A stretch of DNA of 64,000 nt from Streptomyces candidus (GCF_014207445.1 NZ_JACHEM010000007.1:62001-126000), one strand, 5' to 3'; shown: positions 24,745 through 33,358, numbered from the stretch's first letter. Numbers and translations are program-made. Notes: generated by a model not told the origin, from the sequence alone.

Positions 24745-24810
24745 ATGACTGGGGAACCTCTCCCGCTCCGAAATGCTCTCGCCGTCCCCGCGGAGGGCAG
24801 TCGGCGATGA
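24745..24810 (+). CDS. Putative 21-residue leader peptide coupled to hpnC
   Basis: A short open frame with a very good ribosome binding site (GGGAGGTG at 24730-24737) encodes MTGEPLPLRNALAVPAEGSR plus one Arg. Its TGA overlaps the hpnC ATG (ATGA). This looks like a translated leader that couples ribosomes into hpnC. No run of one amino acid suggests classical attenuation. The evidence is the strong site and the exact overlap; expression is not shown. Confidence 0.5.
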   Translation: MTGEPLPLRNALAVPAEGSRR

Positions 24811-25709
24811 CCGGAGTCCGGGACGCGCACCCCGGCGCCCCCGCGCGCACCACCCTGGACAAGGCCGCGGACGAGAACTTCCCCGTGGCCCCCTTCTTCC
24901 TTCCGCGCGCCTGGCGCGACGACCTCATGGCGGTGTACGGATACGCCCGGCTGGTCGACGACATCGGCGACGGCGACCTCGCCCCCGGCGGCCGGGACGC
25001 CGTACTGCTCGGCCTCGGCGCGGAACGGTCCGACGACCGGCTCGCCATGCTGGACGCCTTCGAGGCCGACCTGCACCGGGTCTTCGACGGCACGCCCCGC
25101 CACCCGCTGCTCGCCGCGCTCCAGCCGGTCGTCCGCCGGCGCGCCCTCACCCCCGAGCCGTTCCTCGGGCTGATCGAGGCCAACCGGCAGGACCAGAGCG
25201 TCAGCCGCTACGCGACGTACGAGGACCTCCTCGCGTACTGCGAGAAGTCGGCCAACCCCGTCGGCCGCCTCGTCCTCGCCCTCACCGGCACCACCAGTCC
25301 CGAGCGGGTGCGCAGGTCGGACGCGGTCTGCACGGCGCTCCAGATCGTCGAGCACCTCCAGGACGTGGCCGAGGACCTGGCCCGGGACCGGATCTACCTC
25401 CCCGCCGAGGACATGGCCCGCTTCCGGGTGAGCGAGAAGGACCTGGCGGCGCCGAGTGCGAACTCCTCAGTGCGCTCACTGATCGCATTCGAAGCAGAAA
25501 GGGCCTCCCGCCTCCTGAATGAAGGACCCCCGCTGGTGGGCAGCGTGCACGGCAGACTGAAGCTTCTGCTGGCCGGTTTCGTCGCCGGTGGCCGCGCCGC
25601 CCTCAAGGCGGTACACACCGCCGGATTCGACGTACTCCCTGGACCGCCCAAGCCCACCAAGCTCAGTCTGCTGCGCGAAGTGGGAGCGACTCTGCGAAGA
25701 GAGGGGTGA
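24807..25709 (+). CDS. hpnC: Hydroxysqualene synthase HpnC
   Basis: Enzyme of 300 residues of the squalene/phytoene synthase fold. In the HpnCDE route it converts presqualene diphosphate to hydroxysqualene. The two Asp-rich metal sites are visible: LVDDIGDGD (about 49-57) and DVAEDLARDRIYLP (about 189-202). The order hpnC then hpnD, with a GTGA overlap, and hpnE further on, is the standard hopanoid arrangement and identifies which synthase is which. Translation is probably coupled to the upstream leader peptide. The C-terminal region ends with a hydrophobic helix that may sit on the membrane. Confidence 0.95.
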   Translation: MTGVRDAHPGAPARTTLDKAADENFPVAPFFLPRAWRDDLMAVYGYARLVDDIGDGDLAPGGRDAVLLGLGAERSDDRLAMLDAFEADLHRVFDGTPRHPLLAALQPVVRRRALTPEPFLGLIEANRQDQSVSRYATYEDLLAYCEKSANPVGRLVLALTGTTSPERVRRSDAVCTALQIVEHLQDVAEDLARDRIYLPAEDMARFRVSEKDLAAPSANSSVRSLIAFEAERASRLLNEGPPLVGSVHGRLKLLLAGFVAGGRAALKAVHTAGFDVLPGPPKPTKLSLLREVGATLRREG

Positions 25710-26656
25710 GCCGGACCGTGGAAGAACTCGACCAGGTGTCCGCACCGGTACTCGCCGCGTACAGCTACTGCGAGGCGGTGACCGGACAGCAGGCGCGCAA
25801 CTTCGCCTACGGCATCCGGCTGCTGCCGACCGACAAGCGCAACGCGATGTCCGCGCTCTACGCCTTCTCCCGGCGCGTGGACGACATCGGCGACGGCTCC
25901 CTGCCGCCCGAGGTGAAGGAGAAGCGGCTGGGCGAGACCCGCGCGCTGCTGGCCCGGATCAGTGCGGGCGACATCGACGAGGACGACACCGACCCGGTGG
26001 CCGTCGCGCTCACCGACGCCGCCCGCCGTTTCCCTATTCCGCTCGGCGGGCTCGACGAGCTGATCGACGGCGTCCTGATGGACGTGCACGAGGCGACGTA
26101 CGAGACCTGGGACGACCTGAAGGTGTACTGCCGCTGCGTCGCGGGGGCCATCGGGCGGCTCTCGCTCGGCGTGTTCGGCACTCCGTCGGGCGCGCACGAC
26201 GCGGCCCGCGCCCCTGAGTACGCCGATACCCTCGGGCTGGCCCTTCAGCTCACCAACATTCTCCGGGACGTGCGCGAGGACGCCGGCAACGGGCGCACCT
26301 ACCTGCCCGCCGAGGACCTCGCCAAGTTCGGCTGTGGGGACGGCTTCCACAGCGCCGCCCCGCCGCCGGGATCCGACTTCTCCGGTCTCGTCCACTTCGA
26401 AGTGCGGCGTGCCCGCGCCCTGTTCGCCGAGGGCTACCGGCTGCTGCCGCACCTCGACCGGCGCAGTGGTGCCTGCGTCGCCGCCATGGCCGGCATCTAC
26501 CGGCGGCTCCTGGACCGCATCGAGCGCGATCCCTGCGCGGTGCTGCGCGGGCGGGTCTCGCTGCCGGGGCACGAGAAGGCATACGTCGCCGTGCGTGGCC
26601 TCTCCGGGCTCGACGCGCGGCATATTTCCCGGCAAACCGCCAGGAGGCGTCCTTGA
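25706..26656 (+). CDS. hpnD: Presqualene diphosphate synthase HpnD
   Basis: Enzyme of 316 residues that condenses two farnesyl diphosphates to presqualene diphosphate. It has the same fold as HpnC, with RRVDDIGDGS (about 51-60) and NILRDVREDAGNGRTYLP (about 183-200). The latter matches the second Asp-rich motif of presqualene/phytoene synthases better than the HpnC sequence does. GTG 25706 overlaps the hpnC stop. After its stop there are only 23 bp before the next small gene, with the parS-like palindrome in between and overlapping that gene's start. Confidence 0.95.
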   Translation: MSRTVEELDQVSAPVLAAYSYCEAVTGQQARNFAYGIRLLPTDKRNAMSALYAFSRRVDDIGDGSLPPEVKEKRLGETRALLARISAGDIDEDDTDPVAVALTDAARRFPIPLGGLDELIDGVLMDVHEATYETWDDLKVYCRCVAGAIGRLSLGVFGTPSGAHDAARAPEYADTLGLALQLTNILRDVREDAGNGRTYLPAEDLAKFGCGDGFHSAAPPPGSDFSGLVHFEVRRARALFAEGYRLLPHLDRRSGACVAAMAGIYRRLLDRIERDPCAVLRGRVSLPGHEKAYVAVRGLSGLDARHISRQTARRRP

Positions 26657-26672
26657 AAGGGGCAGGAAGAGC

Positions 26673-26686
26673 GTTTCACGTGAAAC
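26673..26686. promoter_or_regulatory. parS: parS-like ParB binding site
   Basis: The 14-bp palindrome GTTTCACGTGAAAC is identical to the parS core described for Streptomyces chromosomes. It lies between hpnD and hpnE and its right half contains the GTG start codon of the small gene 26680-26823. ParB binding here could both mark the chromosome and block initiation at that gene; the second part is inference. Confidence 0.75.
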
Positions 26687-26823
26687 CGTGGAACCCGCAG
26701 AACCGGCGCGCAACCCTCCGCCGACGTGACGCGTCCCTGACTGCAACGGCCCGGCCTGCCACGGCTCGGGCCGCAGCAGGCCGCAGTGGCCGCTGCTCGG
26801 CCGGTTCGGGGGAAACTGCATGA
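26680..26823 (+). CDS. Small Arg/Ala-rich protein between hpnD and hpnE (DUF6380-like)
   Basis: A 47-residue frame from GTG 26680 to TGA 26823, overlapping the hpnE ATG by four bases. It contains RRATLRRRDASLTATARPAT, which fits the conserved ATLR...ASLTATA pattern I recall for DUF6380, a small family found in Streptomyces hopanoid clusters (SCO6761 position). A GGAAGAG sequence lies upstream. It is strongly basic and Ala-rich, with no membrane segment. The start codon is inside the parS-like palindrome. Function unknown; translational coupling to hpnE is likely. Confidence 0.68.
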   Translation: MKPWNPQNRRATLRRRDASLTATARPATARAAAGRSGRCSAGSGETA

Positions 26824-28232
26824 GCTACGACACCGTGCCGCCCGCCCACACCCGAAGCGGTGCCGCCCAGACCGCCGTCGTGATCGGCGGTGGCCTGGCG
26901 GGCACGACCGCCGCCCTGGAACTCGCGGACGCGGGCGTCCGCGTGACCCTGCTGGAAGGACGCCCCCGGCTCGGCGGCCTTGCCTTCTCCTTTCCGCGCG
27001 GGGAACTGACCGTCGACAACGGGCAGCACGTGTACCTGCGCTGCTGCACCGCCTACCGGTGGTTCCTCGACCGGGTCCAGGGCGCGGAACTCGCCCCGCT
27101 GCAACGCCGGTTGGACGTGCCCGTCCTCGACGTCGGCAACCCGCGCGGCCCCCGGCTCGGCAGGCTGCGGCGCAACGCCCTGCCCGTACCGCTGCACCTG
27201 GCCGCCGGACTCGCCGCCTACCCCCACCTCTCCCTCGCCGAACGGGCGGGCGTGGGGCGGGCCGCACTCGCGCTGCGGGGCCTCGACCTCGGCGATTCCG
27301 CACTGGACGACATCGACTTCGCGAGCTGGCTGGCACGGCACGGGCAGTCGGAGCGTACGATCCAGGCGCTCTGGGACCTCGTCGGCGTCGCCACGCTCAA
27401 CGCGACCGCGCCGCACGCCTCGCTGGCTCTGGCAGCCAAGGTCTTCAAGACCGGGCTGCTCTCCGAGCCCGGCGCGGCCGACATCGGCTGGGCGCACGTG
27501 CCGCTCGGCGAACTGCACGACACCCTCGCCCGCAAGGCACTCGACTCGGCGGGCGTCCGGACCGAGCTGCGGTCCAAGGCCGACTCCCTCTCCCGGGCGG
27601 ACGACGGGACGTGGACGGTGGGGACCGGGGGAGAGACGATCACCGCCGACGCCGTGGTCCTCGCCGTACCGCAGAAGGAGACGCACGGACTGCTGCCGGA
27701 CAAGGCGCTCGACGAACCCGACCTGCTCCTGGAGATCGGGTACGCGCCGATCCTCAACGTGCACGTCGTCTACGACCGCAAGGTGCTGCGGCAGCCGTTC
27801 TTCGCCGCCCTCGGCACGCCCGTGCAGTGGGTCTTCGACCGGACCGAGGCGTCCGGGCTGACGGGTGGCGGACAGTACCTCGCCCTGTCGCAGTCCGACG
27901 CGTGGGGCGAGATCGACGAGCCCGTCGCCACGCTGCGCCGACGGTACCTCCCGGAGCTCGAACGGCTGCTGCCCGCCGCACGGGGAGCCGCGGTGCGGGA
28001 CTTCTTCGTCACCCGGGAGCGGACCGCGACGTTCGCCCCCACCCCCGGGACCGGGCGCCTGCGCCCCGGGCCGCGCACCCGTGCGCCGGGGCTGTACCTG
28101 GCCGGGGCGTGGACCGACACCGGTTGGCCCGCGACCATGGAGAGCGCCGTGCGCAGTGGCCTCGGTGCCGCGGCCGCGGCACTCTCCGTACTCGGCCGCC
28201 CTTATGAACTTCCGCCACTGGAGGCGGCATGA
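26820..28232 (+). CDS. hpnE: Hydroxysqualene dehydroxylase HpnE
   Basis: FAD-dependent enzyme of 470 residues of the amine oxidase/phytoene desaturase fold. It removes the hydroxyl group of hydroxysqualene to give squalene, the last step of the HpnCDE route. The FAD-binding site is VVIGGGLAGTTAALELADAG (about 20-39), followed by the LLEGRPRLGGLAFSF segment. The C-terminal FAD contact LYLAGAWTDTGWPATMESAVRSG (from residue 426) is also clear. It overlaps both its neighbours by four bases. It was often annotated as phytoene dehydrogenase in older genomes; the context favours HpnE. Confidence 0.94.
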   Translation: MSYDTVPPAHTRSGAAQTAVVIGGGLAGTTAALELADAGVRVTLLEGRPRLGGLAFSFPRGELTVDNGQHVYLRCCTAYRWFLDRVQGAELAPLQRRLDVPVLDVGNPRGPRLGRLRRNALPVPLHLAAGLAAYPHLSLAERAGVGRAALALRGLDLGDSALDDIDFASWLARHGQSERTIQALWDLVGVATLNATAPHASLALAAKVFKTGLLSEPGAADIGWAHVPLGELHDTLARKALDSAGVRTELRSKADSLSRADDGTWTVGTGGETITADAVVLAVPQKETHGLLPDKALDEPDLLLEIGYAPILNVHVVYDRKVLRQPFFAALGTPVQWVFDRTEASGLTGGGQYLALSQSDAWGEIDEPVATLRRRYLPELERLLPAARGAAVRDFFVTRERTATFAPTPGTGRLRPGPRTRAPGLYLAGAWTDTGWPATMESAVRSGLGAAAAALSVLGRPYELPPLEAA

Positions 28233-29320
28233 GCACCAGAACTGGAACTAGAGGAGAGCCTGTGACCCCGGCGAACCCGGCTGTCGACACCGTGGACATC
28301 GCTGCGCTGTTGGAGCGCGGCAGGGACATGTCCGCCCCGGTGCTGCGTGCCGCCGTGGACCGGCTCGCGCCGCCCATGGACACGGTCGCGGCCTATCACT
28401 TCGGCTGGATCGACGCCCAGGGCCGGCCCGCCGACGGCGACGGCGGCAAGGCCGTACGGCCGGCGCTGGCTCTGCTGTCCGCGGAGGCGGCCGGAGCCGC
28501 CCCGGAGGTCGGCATCCCCGGCGCCGTGGCCGTCGAACTCGTGCACAACTTCTCGCTGCTGCACGACGACCTGATGGACGGCGACGAGCAGCGCCGCCAC
28601 CGCGACACCGTATGGAAGGTGCACGGCCCGGCGCAGGCGATCCTCGTCGGCGACGCGCTCTTCGCGCTCGCCAACGAGCTGCTCCTGGAGATCGGGACCG
28701 TGGAGGCGGGCCGGGCGACGCGCCGGCTGACCACCGCCACCCGGAAGCTGATCGACGGCCAGGCACAGGACATCTCCTTCGAGCACCGCGACCGCGTCAC
28801 CGTCGAGGAGTGCCTGGAGATGGAGGGCAACAAGACGGGTGCCCTCCTCGCCTGCGCCGTCTCCATCGGCGCCGTACTCGGCGGCGCCGACGAGAGGACC
28901 GCCGACACCCTGGAGGCGTACGGCTACCACCTCGGCCTCGCCTTCCAGGCCGTCGACGACCTGCTCGGCATCTGGGGCGACCCGGACGCCACCGGCAAGC
29001 AGACGTGGAGCGACCTGCGCCAGCGGAAGAAGTCGCTGCCCGTCGTCGCGGCGCTCGCCGCGGGCGGACCGGCCTCCGAGAAGCTCGGCGAACTCCTGGC
29101 CGCGGACGCCGGAAGCAACGACGTCGACACCTTCTCCGAGGAGGAGTTCGCCACCCGGGCAGCCCTCATCGAGGAAGCGGGCGGACGCGAATGGACCAGC
29201 CAGGAGGCCCGGCGTCAGCACGCGGTCGCCATCGAGGCGCTGCACGGTGTCGACATGCCGGAGAAGGTGCGGGCAGAGTTGACCGCGCTCGCCGACTTCG
29301 TGGTCGTACGCAAGAGGTGA
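28229..29320 (+). CDS. Polyprenyl diphosphate synthase (probably farnesyl diphosphate for hopanoids)
   Basis: Trans-prenyltransferase of 363 residues. The first Asp-rich motif is LLHDDLMDGDEQRR (near 110-123) and the second is FQAVDDLLGIWGD (near 240-252). In this operon it should make the farnesyl diphosphate used by HpnD. Two starts are possible: ATG 28229, which overlaps the hpnE stop, and GTG 28262, which has the stronger site GAGGAGAG at 28251-28258. I list the first because of the coupling. Chain length cannot be fixed by eye. Confidence 0.92.
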   Translation: MSTRTGTRGEPVTPANPAVDTVDIAALLERGRDMSAPVLRAAVDRLAPPMDTVAAYHFGWIDAQGRPADGDGGKAVRPALALLSAEAAGAAPEVGIPGAVAVELVHNFSLLHDDLMDGDEQRRHRDTVWKVHGPAQAILVGDALFALANELLLEIGTVEAGRATRRLTTATRKLIDGQAQDISFEHRDRVTVEECLEMEGNKTGALLACAVSIGAVLGGADERTADTLEAYGYHLGLAFQAVDDLLGIWGDPDATGKQTWSDLRQRKKSLPVVAALAAGGPASEKLGELLAADAGSNDVDTFSEEEFATRAALIEEAGGREWTSQEARRQHAVAIEALHGVDMPEKVRAELTALADFVVVRKR

Positions 29321-29380
29321 CGGCCACCCGGCAGGCACAGCGCCTCGCCGGGGGATAGCCCCCGGCTCTCAGGCAGTCGC

Positions 29381-29411
29381 CGTCCGGGCGGCCCCCAAGG
29401 CCGCCCGGACG
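29381..29411 (+). terminator. Hairpin inside the hopanoid operon, before shc
   Basis: A perfect 12-bp stem (CGTCCGGGCGGC with its complement) closes a 7-base loop between the prenyl synthase and shc. It may lower transcription into shc or stabilise the upstream mRNA end rather than fully terminate. Confidence 0.6.
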
Positions 29412-29458
29412 ACGGAAACCCCAGCACAGCAGCAGACCGACTGCACGAAGGGGAAACC

Positions 29459-31450
29459 ATGACAGCGACGACCGACGGAAGCACCGGGGCCGTGGACCCC
29501 GGGGCTGCTGCGGCCAGCATGACCATCACGGCGGTCACCGACCCCGTGCCCGACGCGCGCGAAGCGGCGCGCGGCGCCATGGGGCGCGCGGTGGAACACC
29601 TCCTGGCCCTGCAGGACGTCCAGGGCTGGTGGAAGGGTGACCTGGAAACCAACGTCACCATGGACGCCGAAGACCTGCTGCTCCGTCAGTTCCTCGGCGT
29701 CCAGGACGAGAAGACGGTCCGGGCGGCCGCGCTCTTCGTCCGCGGCGAGCAGCGAGCGGACGGCACCTGGGCCACCTTCCACGGCGGGCCCGGCGACCTC
29801 TCCGCCACCGTCGAGGCGTACGTCGCCCTGCGGCTGGCCGGAGACCTCCCCGAGGACCCGCACATGAGGCGGGCCGCGACCTGGGTGCGGGCCCGTGGCG
29901 GGATCGCCGCCACCCGGGTCTTCACCCGCATCTGGCTGGCCCTCTTCGGATGGTGGAAGTGGGACGACCTGCCGGAACTGCCACCGGAGTTGCTCTTCCT
30001 CCCCACCTGGGTGCCCCTCAACATCTACGACTTCGGATGCTGGGCGCGCCAGACCATCGTGCCGTTGACGGTGGTCTCCGCGAAGCGGCCCGTACGGCCC
30101 GCGCCCTTCGCCCTCGACGAACTGCACATCGACCCCCGTCGCCCCAGCCCGCCCACGCGCCTGGCCCCGCCCACCGGCTGGGACGGCATCTTCCAGCGGC
30201 TCGACAAAGCGCTGCACGTCTACCGCCGTTTCGCGCCGCCCGCCCTGCGCCGCGCCGCCATGAGGTCCGCCGCCCGCTGGATCGTCGAGCGGCAGGAGAA
30301 CGACGGCTGCTGGGGCGGCATCCAGCCGCCCGCCGTGTACTCGCTGATCGCCCTCCACCTCCTCGGTTACGACCTTCAGCACCCGGTGATGCGGGCCGGG
30401 CTGGAGTCCCTGGACCGGTTCGCGGTCTGGCGCGAGGACGGGGCCCGGATGATCGAGGCCTGCCAGTCACCGGTCTGGGACACCTGCCTCGCCACCATCG
30501 CGCTCGCCGACGCGGGCCTGCCCGCAGACCACCCCGCTCTCGTGAAGGCCGCCGACTGGATGCTCGCGGAGGAGGTCGTGCGGCCGGGCGACTGGGCGGT
30601 CCGCAGACCCGATCTCCCGCCGGGCGGCTGGGCGTTCGAGTTCCACAACGACAACTACCCCGACATCGACGACACCGCCGAGGTCATCCTCGCGCTGCGC
30701 CGCGTCGCGCACCCCGACCGGGAGCGGACCGAGGGGGCCATCGCCCGCGGAGTGCGCTGGAACCTCGGGATGCAGTCCAAGAACGGCGCCTGGGGTGCCT
30801 TCGACGCCGACAACACCAGTCCCTTCCCCAACCGGCTGCCGTTCTGCGACTTCGGCGAGGTCATCGACCCGCCGTCCGCCGACGTCACCGCCCACGTGGT
30901 GGAGATGCTGGCCGTCGAGGGCAAGGCGCACCACCCGCGCACCCGGCGCGGCATCACCTGGCTGCTCGCCGAACAGGAGGAGTGCGGGGCCTGGTTCGGC
31001 CGCTGGGGCGTCAACTACGTCTACGGCACCGGGTCCGCGGTGCCCGCCCTCACCGCTGCCGGGCTGCCCGGCTCCCACCCCGCGATCCGTCGCGCGGTGG
31101 CCTGGCTCGAATCCGTCCAGAACGACGACGGCGGATGGGGCGAGGACCTGCGCTCGTACAAGGACAAGAGCTGGGCCGGGCGCGGGGCGTCCACCCCCTC
31201 GCAGACGGCCTGGGCCCTCCTCGCGCTGATCGCGGCGGGGGAGTGCGACAGCAAGGCCACCGAACGCGGTGTCGCCTGGCTCGTCGAGACCCAGCTGCCG
31301 GACGGATCCTGGGACGAGCCGTACTTCACCGGCACCGGGTTCCCCTGGGACTTCTCCATCAACTACCACCTGTACCGGCAGGTGTTCCCACTCACCGCAC
31401 TCGGCCGGTACATCAACGGGGAACCGGTGTTCCCCGCCGCCAGGCCCTGA
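29459..31450 (+). CDS. shc: Squalene-hopene cyclase
   Basis: Membrane-associated enzyme of 663 residues that cyclises squalene to hopene and hopanol. The catalytic DxDD motif is present as DIDD near residues 401-404. Several QW repeats are visible, for example ERQENDGCWGG, QNDDGGWGEDL and PDGSWDEPYF. The pentacyclic end GFPWDFSINYHLYRQVFPLTA is typical. An N-terminal extension of about 40 residues before the first QW repeat is Ala/Thr-rich. The ATG at 29459 follows GAAGGGGAAA. The gene is preceded by a hairpin but otherwise lies within the operon. Confidence 0.97.
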   Translation: MTATTDGSTGAVDPGAAAASMTITAVTDPVPDAREAARGAMGRAVEHLLALQDVQGWWKGDLETNVTMDAEDLLLRQFLGVQDEKTVRAAALFVRGEQRADGTWATFHGGPGDLSATVEAYVALRLAGDLPEDPHMRRAATWVRARGGIAATRVFTRIWLALFGWWKWDDLPELPPELLFLPTWVPLNIYDFGCWARQTIVPLTVVSAKRPVRPAPFALDELHIDPRRPSPPTRLAPPTGWDGIFQRLDKALHVYRRFAPPALRRAAMRSAARWIVERQENDGCWGGIQPPAVYSLIALHLLGYDLQHPVMRAGLESLDRFAVWREDGARMIEACQSPVWDTCLATIALADAGLPADHPALVKAADWMLAEEVVRPGDWAVRRPDLPPGGWAFEFHNDNYPDIDDTAEVILALRRVAHPDRERTEGAIARGVRWNLGMQSKNGAWGAFDADNTSPFPNRLPFCDFGEVIDPPSADVTAHVVEMLAVEGKAHHPRTRRGITWLLAEQEECGAWFGRWGVNYVYGTGSAVPALTAAGLPGSHPAIRRAVAWLESVQNDDGGWGEDLRSYKDKSWAGRGASTPSQTAWALLALIAAGECDSKATERGVAWLVETQLPDGSWDEPYFTGTGFPWDFSINYHLYRQVFPLTALGRYINGEPVFPAARP

Positions 31451-31491
31451 CACCCAGGGACCGCCCGCAACGCCCGTCCAAGGGGGCTGAA

Positions 31492-32157
31492 TTGACCCGA
31501 TCCCCGGGTTCGGCTGGACCCGGCAGTACCACCACGCCGCTGCTGATCGCCTGCGCACTCGGCGTCGAACGCCTGGCCCTGCGCGGCGGCGACCGCAGGG
31601 GCGCGGCGGGACCCGTCCTCGTGCTCCGTACCGGCATCGGCCCGGAGGCCGCCGACTACGCCATCGCCCGCACGCTCGCCGAAGGCCCGGCCAAGGAGGC
31701 GGCGGTCATCGCGTCCGGGTTCTGCGCCGGGCTCGCGACCGGCATGCACCCCGGTGACGTCGTCGTCGCCACCGAGACCCGCGACCGGCGCGGCAGCACG
31801 CCCTGCACGGACGCGCAGCTGTTGGCCGAAGCGGTGGCCAGAGCCCTGCCGGAACGGGTGGTCCACACCGGACCGCTGGCCGGCAGCGACCACGTCGTCC
31901 GCGGCACTGCCGAGCGGGCCGCGCTGCGGGCCTCCGGGGCGATCGGCGTCGACATGGAGTCGGCCGCCACCCTCGCCGGAGCCCTGCGTGCCGGACCAAG
32001 GCCCGTTGCCGCTGTTCGAGTGGTCGTGGACACACCCGAGCACGAACTCCTCCGTCTGGGCACGCTCGGCGGAGGAATATCGGCCTTCCGCGTGCTGCGC
32101 CGCATTCTGCCCGCGTTCCATGAATGGCACCGTTCTTCGCTGCTCCCCAGGAGGTGA
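31492..32157 (+). CDS. hpnG: Adenosylhopane nucleosidase/phosphorylase HpnG
   Basis: Protein of 221 residues of the purine-nucleoside phosphorylase/MTA nucleosidase fold. HpnG removes adenine from adenosylhopane to give ribosyl- or phosphoribosylhopane. Family features are a LRTGIGPEAA segment, ASGFCAGLATGMHPGDVV and the VDMESAA nucleoside-binding motif. It appears to start at TTG 31492, with AGGGGG at 31481-31486; there is no better in-frame start. HpnH, which makes its substrate, follows after five bases, so the two genes are in reverse order to their reactions but in one transcript. Confidence 0.88.
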   Translation: MTRSPGSAGPGSTTTPLLIACALGVERLALRGGDRRGAAGPVLVLRTGIGPEAADYAIARTLAEGPAKEAAVIASGFCAGLATGMHPGDVVVATETRDRRGSTPCTDAQLLAEAVARALPERVVHTGPLAGSDHVVRGTAERAALRASGAIGVDMESAATLAGALRAGPRPVAAVRVVVDTPEHELLRLGTLGGGISAFRVLRRILPAFHEWHRSSLLPRR

Positions 32158-32162
32158 GCCAG

Positions 32163-33185
32163 ATGGCCATGCCGCTCCGTCAGTCCATCAGGGTCGGGAC
32201 GTATCTCTTCGAACAGAAGATCCGCAAGCGCGAGAAGTTCCCGCTGATCGTCGAGCTGGAACCGCTCTTCGCGTGCAACCTCAAGTGCGAGGGCTGCGGG
32301 AAGATCCAGCACCCGGCGGGCGTGCTCAAGCAGCGCATGCCGGTGGCGCAGGCCGTGGGGGCGGTGCTCGAATCGGGCGCCCCCATGGTCTCCATCGCCG
32401 GCGGCGAACCGCTGATGCACCCCCATATCGACGAGATCGTGCGTCAGTTGGTGGCGAGGAGGAAGTACGTCTTCCTCTGCACGAACGCCATGCTGCTGCG
32501 CAAGAAGATCGAGAAGTTCACGCCGTCGCCCTACTTCGCCTTCGCCGTGCACATCGACGGACTGCGCGAGCGGCACGACGAGTCGGTCGCGAAGGAGGGG
32601 GTCTTCGACGAGGCGGTGGCCGCGATCAAGGAGGCCAAGAAGCGCGGCTTCCGGGTCACCACCAACTCGACCTTCTTCAATACCGACACCCCGCAGACGA
32701 TCATCGAGGTGCTCGACTTCCTCAACGACGACCTGAAGGTGGACGAGATGATGATCTCGCCCGCCTACGCCTACGAGAAGGCCCCCGACCAGGAGCACTT
32801 CCTGGGCGTCGAGCAGACCCGGGAGCTGTTCAGGAAGGCGTTCGCCGGAGGCAACCGGAAAAAGTGGCGCCTGAACCACTCACCGCTCTTCCTGGACTTC
32901 CTGGAGGGCAAGGCCGACTTCGCGTGCACCGCCTGGGCGATCCCGAACTACTCCCTCTTCGGGTGGCAGCGGCCCTGCTACCTGATGAGCGACGGGTACG
33001 TGCCGACGTACCGCGAACTCATCGAGGAGACCGACTGGGACAAGTACGGGCGCGGCAAGGACCCCAGGTGCGCGAACTGCATGGCGCACTGCGGGTACGA
33101 GCCGACGGCCGTCCTCGCCACGATGGGCTCGCTCAAGGAGTCCATCCGGGCCGCGCGCGAGACCGTCTCCGGCAACCGCGAATGA
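32163..33185 (+). CDS. hpnH: Adenosylhopene synthase HpnH (radical SAM)
   Basis: Radical S-adenosylmethionine enzyme of 340 residues that adds the 5'-deoxyadenosyl radical to diploptene, the first step of side-chain extension. The iron-sulfur site is C38-x3-C42-x2-C45 in ACNLKCEGCGK. The SAM-binding IAGGEPLMHP segment follows, and a C-terminal cysteine cluster CANCMAHCGYEP could bind a further cofactor or structural metal. ATG 32163 has the near-perfect AGGAGGTGA at 32149-32157; an ATG 39 bases upstream lies inside hpnG and has no such site. Confidence 0.96.
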   Translation: MAMPLRQSIRVGTYLFEQKIRKREKFPLIVELEPLFACNLKCEGCGKIQHPAGVLKQRMPVAQAVGAVLESGAPMVSIAGGEPLMHPHIDEIVRQLVARRKYVFLCTNAMLLRKKIEKFTPSPYFAFAVHIDGLRERHDESVAKEGVFDEAVAAIKEAKKRGFRVTTNSTFFNTDTPQTIIEVLDFLNDDLKVDEMMISPAYAYEKAPDQEHFLGVEQTRELFRKAFAGGNRKKWRLNHSPLFLDFLEGKADFACTAWAIPNYSLFGWQRPCYLMSDGYVPTYRELIEETDWDKYGRGKDPRCANCMAHCGYEPTAVLATMGSLKESIRAARETVSGNRE

Positions 33186-33194
33186 GGTGAGGAC

Positions 33195-33220
33195 CGCGGG
33201 GGCCCGGCCGGGCCCCCGCG
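33195..33220 (+). terminator. Hairpin between hpnH and dxs
   Basis: A perfect 11-bp GC stem (CGCGGGGGCCC with its complement) encloses GGCC. It begins 10 bp after the hpnH stop. It may partly separate the early hopanoid genes from dxs and hpnO. Confidence 0.6.
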
Positions 33221-33358
33221 CTGCCGGCCCGACCGCCCGATCCGCACTCGCGGCGAGGGGCGGGCAGGGCCGGCAGCGCGCGCAGGGAGGACGCCGGTGC
33301 GCCCCCGGGCCGATCCGGCGTCACGCCGACCTGAACAGCAGTCCGAGAGGGGCCGAAC

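Noticed and set aside
26673..26686. Palindrome as a simple transcription terminator
   Set aside because: The arms are directly adjacent with no loop and the site is AT-balanced, so it would not form a stable hairpin. The exact parS match is the better reading.
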